Positions 18,902-23,995 of a DNA stretch of 23,995 nucleotides are shown here, in pieces (position 1 is the first letter of the stretch; each line of letters begins with the position of its first letter). The DNA lies in NCBI GenBank assembly GCA_010909165.1, contig VJWM01000389.1, positions 1 to 23,995 on the forward strand. The letters run 5' to 3'. The notes beneath the pieces were generated by a model that was not told where the DNA came from, made no database searches, and saw only the letters and a program-made list of their open reading frames with translations. The position numbers and the translations under genes are program-made. This stretch comes from Anthoceros angustus. Taxonomy: Eukaryota; Streptophyta; Anthocerotopsida; Anthocerotales; Anthocerotaceae.

Positions 18902-20772
18902 ATGATAAATGCCTCTTCTTTCTTCTCGCTCTTCTTTACCTACGCTCAGAAAAGTTACTGACGTTTTTCTGTATTTTGCTGGGGTTTTCTTTAGGCTCTC
19001 CTCTTGAAGCTACCTATATTCTACGTTATACCACCACCGATAATGGGGAATCACTTACAGGAAATACATCGGTCTTTCTAGTATCTACAAGAAAACAATC
19101 CTGGCACAGATGATTCTATTGGCGCCTTTTTATCACTACAGATCCTACCAAGCAAGTAGGAACTCCACCTCATGGCCCTTATCCCTAGGAATTAGTCCAC
19201 CCGCCATGACTTTAAATTACCTTGAAAACAGCTCTTCAGCAATCCTTGATCTACTCCCAGGTAGTACTGTCCTCTATGCCGAATTGGTATGGGAGGAAGT
19301 TATGGTTTCTGGGACACCCCTTTACCTCCTTTACCTAATGTAGCTATCACCTGACTACTCCCCAACAAATCAGTTACACGATTACAGCCGATCCAGCCAC
19401 CAGCCAAGAAGCTATCACACCTGGTTACACGCAATCAGGAAACTATGTAAGAAGTGCCGATGTAACCTCCATTATTCAAGATGCAGATGGCCCATATATA
19501 GCAGGTGGAATATATGGAACCATAGTAGCTACAGATGACACTCATAACAGTGCCGGATGGACGTTGGCCGTCGTCTATGCCAACAACTTTAATGCTGACC
19601 CATAACATGACACTTTTGTAGGCTGTGAGCAAGCCTCGAGAACCATTAATCCTGTAGAGGTGTCGGGTTTTGTGCTCCTCCTTCCGGCGTACTCTCTGGA
19701 AGGCTTTATTAGCGCAATTGAAGGGATGTTAATAAAACAGGTGATTGCCTGCTCTTGCAAAAGTTTACCTCACTCATCGCAGCCAATTCTTTCAGGGTTA
19801 ATAATCCCTCAACAATTTTTTTGCCTCTCAAATTAACACCTGACTTCCTCTTGAGCTAGATCCTATTCATAATAAATACGTAGCCGTAGGCTCTTCTCAA
19901 TTGGATGAAAGAGGTAGCTATGGAAATTTGAACGCTGATCCCTTTAATAATCTCAATAAATCGGTGGTAGGCAGGGATATGATATTACAAGCATAGATGT
20001 TTCTCATGCTATTACCTATAATCAAAAAGGCCTATGCTTTAGGTACGACTACATCGGATGATTATACAGTCAACGCCCTGGGCTTACAGATTCAAGTAGG
20101 AGCACCCATTATAAACTCGAAAAACTGTCAACCGTGCAGTCCATAAGTTCTTCTCTTGGAGAAAGTTACTTTTCTATCCGACTTGAAAATACTGGAACAA
20201 GTGACGCCTTATCTGTAAATTTTAAGGATGTGTTGCCCACGGTCTCTATGTTGTGGGTAGTTTAAAATTGAATAGCCTACCCATTAGCCCTGATCCTGAC
20301 CTTACTCAAGGATTTTTATTGGAGATATGCTTGTCGGTCAATTAAACACGATCGAATTTGAAGCCACATTGCTAGCTATCCTCCTAACGGCAATATCTAT
20401 ACAATAAATCTTAGTTGATTATCAATTTGCAACCTGTGCGGGCAATAATTTTGACCTGTCTGCTCAATCGAATGAGGTCTCTATCTACCCTACAGATCCT
20501 CCTGTCCCTACTGCTGCCGCCTCCTTAAGCAAGTGTAAATACTTACGAACTGAGTACCCGCTAGAGATAACATGGATATCCCCTCACCTTATGTAACTCT
20601 CTATCGTGTCTATCACAAAGGGATTCTTACGGCGCAAATTCCGGCTAGCGCTCCTTTAGTCTATAAAAAATGTTGCAAATCTAAAAAATCTGCAGAAGGC
20701 TATGCAATTGTTGCAGTATATGCAGGCAATAAAGAAAGCATTCCAACTAAAATAAGGATCACTCATGAATAA
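18902..20772 (+). CDS. DUF11-type (conserved repeat domain) secreted surface protein, frameshifted
   Basis: Exported protein with a conserved N-terminal beta domain and a DUF11 repeat. The start is ATG 18902 or 18909, then a signal segment FCILLGFSLGSPLEA (18967-19011), TYILRYTTTDNGESLTGNTS, the block AITLTTPQQISYTITADPAT, GNYVRSADVTSIIQ, IYGTIVATDDTHNSAGWTLA with VVYANN (typical for this group), VEVSGFCAPPSG, DERGSYGNLNADPFNNLN, DITSIDVSHAITYNQKA and LGTTTSDDYTVNALGLQIQV. The DUF11 part reads GESYFSIRLENTGTSDALSV, NFKDVLP, GSLKLNSLPISPDPDL. The C-terminus ends PTKIRITHE, stop 20770-20772. About 620 codons. Chlamydial OmcB is also built on DUF11 repeats, but this N-terminal domain differs, so I do not call it omcB. 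It overlaps the next gene by 8 bases. Confidence 0.75.
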
Positions 20773-21324
20773 AATTTATATAGGAATCGCATGCCTTTCC
20801 TTCTCAGCATAGGAGAGCTACATGCCTGATAGAGGAGCAGCCAATGACCTTAGAAATCCGTCTCCGGTGCGTTTATTCATGCTAATAAGCTTTAAAAACT
20901 TTATGGGAATATAGGCACAAGCTATCAAATAGAAGCTTCTCTTCCTCTCCTCCTTTTGAATATCTAAGGGTTGGAGCAATTTTGACTATTTCTCTAACCA
21001 TAGTAGAGTTCATAGAGATAGATGTTGTGGCAAAAGTAAAGTAGAGATCCTCAAATTAGCTTTGAATAAAATATATTTATCCGTTCGGGAGTTTCTCGAC
21101 GGATATGTTGGAATAGCCTAGCTTTTCAAGGATTAATGTGACTAATAAATCCTGTTGCCTATGAGAAGGTTTCAAAGTTTGCCGTAGGAGGCATATTAAA
21201 ATCAGGTATTTATTATTCAATGAGTGAACGCATCTTTATGGATGTATTCATTGACTATCTCTACCAGCCATTTTAAAAATATCGCAATGTAGGAACAGGC
21301 GCAGGATTTGGCTATAAGTTTTAA
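20765..21324 (+). CDS. Small outer-membrane beta-barrel protein
   Basis: ATG 20765 lies inside the last codons of the DUF11 gene (ATGAATAA overlap), with AAGGA 11 bases upstream, so translation is probably coupled. MNKIYIGIACLSF opens a signal peptide ending near GELHA. After that, alternating hydrophobic/polar strands can be traced across frames: MTLEIRSGAFIHANKLYKNF, YGNIGTSYQIEASLPLLPFE, YLRVWSNFDYFSNHSRVHRD, LNKIYLSVREFLDGYVGIGL, VGGILKSGIYYSMSERIFMD, VFIDYLYQPF, and the end GTGAGFGYKF with stop 21322-21324. The C-terminal Phe after alternating residues is the usual barrel-insertion signature. About 185 codons, the size of an 8-stranded barrel. No family is named with confidence. The pairing with a DUF11 surface protein suggests a joint role at the cell surface (inference). 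Confidence 0.65.
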
Positions 21325-21627
21325 CTATACCGGTTAAAGAAATTATAGCTATATATTTTAAAAGTAAATTAAATTTATAAAAGCTGGTTCTCTCTCCTTA
21401 AAAACAGGCTTTATTAGGTATGTAACTCAAAGGGCTGCTCAACCTTCATATGCTTTAAACTATCCTTAGGCAATTCCATGTCCTAGGCAACCCCTCTCGT
21501 TAATTAGATAAGCAGCCTTTAGAGAACTGTATGCAGACCTAGTTTTTAAAGCATATCCTTGAATCTCTCTATAGATAAAAAGGCATCCGCATAAAAAATC
21601 CTTTTCCCATTAAAGATTAGAGGTTAC
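21325..21627. other. Gene-free spacer with repeat C
   Basis: No reading frame of note. A possible weak hairpin (AAAGCTGGTT at 21380-21389 with AACAGGCTTT at 21403-21412) lies about 55 bases after the barrel gene and could end its transcript. Dispersed repeat C occupies 21448-21556. Confidence 0.45.
21448..21556 (+). repeat. Palindrome-ended dispersed repeat, copy C
   Basis: The clearest inverted ends of the family: ATATGCTTTAAACTA at the left and TAGTTTTTAAAGCATAT at the right are reverse complements apart from two extra T bases. The interior includes AAGCAGCCTTTAGAGAACTG and TATGCAGACCTAG, shared with copies B and D. Confidence 0.8.
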
Positions 21628-22289
21628 TTAACGCGAATTATCGGATAAGGAAAACAAAGAGGAAAACATCTATCGGTTACCTTTATAAATTCAAACTATT
21701 TAATTATACGCTTTCAAGCTACTTCTTATGCAATCCCGTACTTATAAAATTCCTTTTATTAAGTAGAGAGACAACTTTCAGAGGTTAGGTATGCAGACTT
21801 AGTTTTTAAAGCGTATTATTAAGGATAAAGGAGAAATTTTTGCTTATATGTTAACATCAGGAAATGTGGATGACCCAAGTCCGTGTCTCTGATCTATCTA
21901 AAGGATTTTGGCAAAATGTTTGCCGACGAAGGATCTATCCTCACTAAATGTTTATCAAGCTTTACAGCAAGGGCTTAGAAATTATTAATAGGCTTAGAAA
22001 GAATATGAAAACAAGCTAGTGTCATTGATAGATAAGATTATATTAAGAAAGCAAGGCATCATTGAAAATATTAACAATAAATTGAAAACTCTTGTCAAAT
22101 CGAACATTATCGACATCGCATTGCTTGCAATTTTTATCAATCTTATCAGCGGAATATTGACCTATGCTTACGAGCCCTGTAAGCTGTGCATTCAATGTAC
22201 TTACACGAAAAACAACAGTTAATGAGTTGGCTTACAGCTTAGGTATAATTGAAGCAGCCTTAGAGGGTTTTCTCTGATAACTCGCGTTA
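21628..22289 (+). mobile_element. IS982-family insertion sequence remnant with inverted ends
   Basis: The C-terminal half of an IS982-type transposase is readable from about 21828: GEIFAYMLTSGNVDDPS, LSKGFWQNV, LYSKGLEIINRLRKNMK, then SLIDKIILRKQGIIENINNK, LKTLVKS and INLISGILTYAYEPCK to the stop at 22220-22222. The family's C-terminal order (GNVDD, LRKNMK, DKILLRKR, NL..GLIAY) is kept, though the usual HTRHRS block is damaged. Probable terminal inverted repeats are TTAACGCGAATTATCGGA at 21628 and the complement of TCTGATAACTCGCGTTAA at 22272-22289, matching at 16 of 18 positions. The N-terminal half of the gene is missing; dispersed repeat D lies in that interval. The element is about 660 bp against about 1 kb for an intact IS982, so it is dead. 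Confidence 0.75.
21714..21818 (+). repeat. Palindrome-ended dispersed repeat, copy D, inside the IS982 remnant
   Basis: The left end TATACGCTTTCAAGCTACTT and right end AGTTTTTAAAGCGTATTA are imperfect inverse complements. It is closest to copy A in its middle (ATTAAGTAGAGAGACAACTT against GTTAAGTAGAAAGACACCTT) and to copy C at its right end (TATGCAGAC, TAGTTTTTAAAGC). Confidence 0.8.
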
Positions 22290-22299
22290 ATCTATATTC

Positions 22300-22650
22300 T
22301 TAAAAACCTTGGAGGGTGCCCAGTGCTTTTAATGTTATAGTTATGAAGACATCTACCTTTTCAGCTATAGCTTGAAAACTGTTTACTTTTGCTGGAATGT
22401 TTTCTAGTAGATTCCGCTTTAGCTTAAAATTTAATAGTTTAGTTAGCTGCTCTATCTCTGCCGAAAGGGCTGCTAGTTGGTTGTCGCTTAAGTAGAGCGT
22501 CTGCAGCTTCGATAGCTTCCTATGCTTGCGGAAGAGTAGTTAGCTGCTTATCATATAGCCAAAGATATTGTAGCAGAGATAATCGCCTTATCTCTATTAA
22601 AATGAGGATAAGCTAGTTGTTGCTTAAGCGCAGTTGGAGGAAATTAATCA
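22300..22650 (-). pseudogene. Leucine-rich-repeat protein, C-terminal fragment
   Basis: The minus strand reads about four LRR units: RRLSLLQYLWLYDKQLTTLP, then KLSKLQTLYLSDNQLAALSA, EIEQLTKLLNFKLKRNLLEN and a cap IPAKVNSFQAIAEKVDVFIT, ITLKALGTLQGF, stop 22300-22302. Spacing of about 23 residues with L-x2-L-x-L and N-x-L is the LRR pattern. The N-terminal part is absent because IS5 transposase sequence begins within about 30 bases upstream. The stop codon lies only 11 bases from the IS982 inverted end, so the fragment is flanked by mobile DNA on both sides. The first units are also frame-broken. LRR families are abundant in Neochlamydia-like bacteria and are thought to bind host proteins. Confidence 0.7.
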
Positions 22651-22661
22651 CATTAAGGAAA

Positions 22662-23228
22662 AATTAAGAGTTGTATTGGGAAGAGCCTGATCCTGCCTGC
22701 CCTCGTTGATAGCCAGTCTGTTAAAACAGTAGAAAGGCTCACAGGTTATGATGGGCTAAAAGGTTAAGGGGCGTAAAAGCACATTGTAGTAGATACGCAA
22801 GGTTTTTATTAACATGCTGTGGTAGGAACTGCTGACGAAAACGAGCGAGCGGGCTTAATTAAGCTGTTAGACAAATGCAAAAGTTTATTTTCAACCATCC
22901 CCAAAGTTTGGGCGGATATAGGCTATCAAGGCACTTTATTAAAGCAAACCCGCCAAAATAAATATGAGATTGGCTTTGAGATCGTTAGAAGGCCTCCTCA
23001 GGTACTGGATGCATAGGGATAAAATAGCAGAGTTTTCAAAACCATTGATTTAAGCTTTAAAGTCCTCCCCAACAGGTGGATTGTGGAAAGGACTTTTGCA
23101 TGGATTGGGCGTAATCGAAGAACTCTAAAGAGTATGAGTATCTAGCAACTACGAGTGAAAATTGGATTTATCTATCGATGATTAGACTGATGTTAAGGGT
23201 TGATGAGGTAAAGAGGGTTTTAAGATAA
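22662..23228 (+). mobile_element. IS5-family transposase remnant (DDE), N-terminally truncated
   Basis: The readable part holds the catalytic half of an IS5-type DDE transposase: the first-Asp block VDSQSVKTVE, GYDG and GRKSTLVVDTQGFLL (22700-22810), the block VVGTADENERAGLIKLLDKC with the second Asp at VWADIGYQG (22910-22930), LKQTRQNKYEIGFEIVRRPP, and the YREK-type block [19 protein letters not shown] (23080-23130), then a tail LIRLMLRVDEVKRVLR with stop 23226-23228. About 190 codons remain; the N-terminal 100 or more residues are missing and upstream is LRR DNA. Frame changes near 22740, 22815 and 23015. The missing N-terminus shows it is inactive here whatever the sequence quality. Confidence 0.8.
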
Positions 23229-23262
23229 CCTCTACAACTATTCTACAATTGAAAACGCTGCC

Positions 23263-23884
23263 TTATCTTTTCTGCAATATCTTTAAAGGATTTTCCGCTA
23301 ATTCAAGCTTGGTAATGAGACAGCCAATTTCTGCAGGAAGACTGGTTAGCTGGTTTTGATTTAAGTAAAACCATTGCAGCTCAGACAGCTGCCGATTTCT
23401 GCAGGCAGAGTGGTGAGCTGGTTTTGATTTAAGTCAAGCATTTGCAGCTGGAGACAGCTGCCCGATTTCTGAGGCAGAGCGGTGAGCTGGTTTTGATTTA
23501 AGTAAAGCGTTTGCAGCTGAGACATCTGCCCGATTTCTGCAGGCAGAGCGGTGAGCTGGTTTTGATTTAAGTAAAGCGTTTGCAGCTAGAGCCGCCAATT
23601 TCTGCAGGAAGACTGGTGAGCTGGTTTTGATTTAAGTAAAGCCATTGCAGCTAGACAGCTGCCTGATTTCTGCAGGCTGGTGCTGGTTTTGATTTAAATC
23701 AAGCGTTTGCAGACAGCTGCCCGATTTCTGCAGGCAGACTGGTGAGCTGGTTTTGATTTAAATCAAGCTCTTGCAGCTGAGACATCCGCCCTATCAGGTG
23801 AGCTGGTTTTGAGCTATGAAGCCTTGCAGCTAGACAGCTGCTGATTTCTGAGGTAAATAAGTCAAGCTGAATTTGTCGGCTCAT
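23263..23884 (-). CDS. Leucine-rich-repeat protein made of about 69-bp DNA repeats, frameshifted, probably running to the right edge
   Basis: LRR protein of unknown role, probable host-interaction protein. Minus-strand units follow the consensus LPAEIGQLSQLQTLYLNQNQ plus LTA, 23 residues long. Intact units are seen around 23490-23600 (QLQTLYLNQNQLTALPAEIG) and 23700-23800 (MSQLQELDLNQNQLTSLPAE). The C-terminal cap reads LPAEIGCLITKLELAENPLK, ILQKR, stop 23263-23265. ATG 23882-23884 (MSRQIQLDLFTSEI) opens the longest frame but probably lies inside the gene, since LRR-like text (IQL, YLPQ, EI) already begins there; the true start may be outside the window. The last 111 bases (23885-23995) show no recognisable domain. 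Shortened units break the frame repeatedly. Confidence 0.75.
23330..23835 (-). repeat. Tandem array of about 69-bp LRR-coding units
   Basis: The same landmark CTGGTTTTGATTTAA (the last copy is changed after GGTTTTGA) recurs at 23350, 23418, 23487, 23556, 23621, 23683, 23747 and 23803. The spacings are therefore 68, 69, 69, 65, 62, 64 and 56 bases. Three units keep the 23-codon period, or nearly so, and those towards the right edge have lost 4 to 13 bases each, mostly not multiples of three. Adjacent units are close to identical at DNA level, which points to recent unit duplication or gene conversion. Confidence 0.85.
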
Positions 23885-23995
23885 TACAACGGACCTCTGT
23901 GTACATCACAGTGATTCTGAAATGCAAGCATCCTCGCCGATGACATAGTGGTACGCTTGCATCGGGAGGAACAAAGCCATTGTTACAACGAAACA

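Noticed and set aside
19435-19760. Minus-strand open frames in the DUF11 gene
   Set aside because: Antisense to well-supported plus-strand coding text.
18902-20772. Calling this gene omcB (60-kDa cysteine-rich outer membrane protein)
   Set aside because: It shares DUF11-type repeats, but the N-terminal domain (YILRYTTTDNG, DDTHNSAGWTLAVVY) is of a different conserved-repeat group and cysteines are few. Orthology cannot be shown.
23330-23835. Possible CRISPR array (regularly spaced near-identical repeats)
   Set aside because: The period is 69 bp with no distinct spacers, the whole unit is repeated, and it translates to LRR units on the minus strand.
1-23995. tRNA, rRNA or phage genes
   Set aside because: No tRNA cloverleaf, rRNA segment, integrase or phage structural gene was recognised on either strand by eye; a tRNA scan was not possible.

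Overview
This is an AT-rich window from a member of the Chlamydiae. The closest match in character is an amoeba-associated Parachlamydiaceae, and something like Neochlamydia is my best guess. The evidence is an EUO-type late-gene repressor (a Chlamydiae-specific family), a chlamydial-style Tsp/S41 protease and gltX beside it, two tandem ATP/ADP-translocase (NTT) genes, DUF11-type surface proteins, 23-residue leucine-rich repeats (LRRs), and IS982 and IS5 family remnants. Everything was read by eye, and no database was searched.

Almost every recognisable gene, including essential ones (gltX, pgk, tsp), is broken by many one- or two-base indels, often in homopolymers, while the protein similarity continues in a neighbouring frame. 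I therefore treat most breaks as probable sequence errors and annotate genes from first to last recognisable codon. Genuine decay is likely only for the IS copies and one LRR fragment.

Layout: 1-1440 (+) is the C-terminal part of an M16C insulinase/PreP-like peptidase. 1939-2483 (-) is euo, divergent from tsp (2800-4731, +), followed by gltX (4939-6462, +) and an MscS-type channel (6471-7488, +). A duplicated 57-bp leader precedes the first of two unrecognised coiled-coil genes (8054-9162 and 9402-10341, +). A family-25 glycosyltransferase (10697-11317, -) is followed by a CDP-alcohol phosphatidyltransferase (11889-12382, +). Two NTT transporters (12984-14521 and 14705-16254, -) each end in a hairpin plus T-run on the minus strand. 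pgk (16561-17716, -) is divergent from pdxH (17825-18443, +). A DUF11-type secreted protein (18902-20772, +) overlaps a small beta-barrel outer-membrane protein gene (20765-21324, +) by 8 bases. The right end is a mobile and repeat zone: an IS982 remnant with inverted ends, an LRR fragment, an IS5-family remnant and an LRR gene built of about 69-bp tandem repeats that runs towards the right edge.

The metabolic genes fit an energy parasite that keeps some of its own functions: nucleotide import (NTT), lower glycolysis (pgk), PLP salvage (pdxH) and phospholipid synthesis. The surface genes (DUF11 protein, beta-barrel protein, GT25) and the LRR proteins are candidates for host contact.

The most interesting structure not explained by genes is a family of four roughly 100-112 bp palindrome-ended repeats (1885-1996, 12772-12870, 21448-21556, 21714-21818). 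All are in the same orientation; three lie in gene-poor spacers or just beyond gene 3' ends and one lies inside the IS982 remnant. They look like a miniature inverted-repeat (MITE- or REP-like) element.
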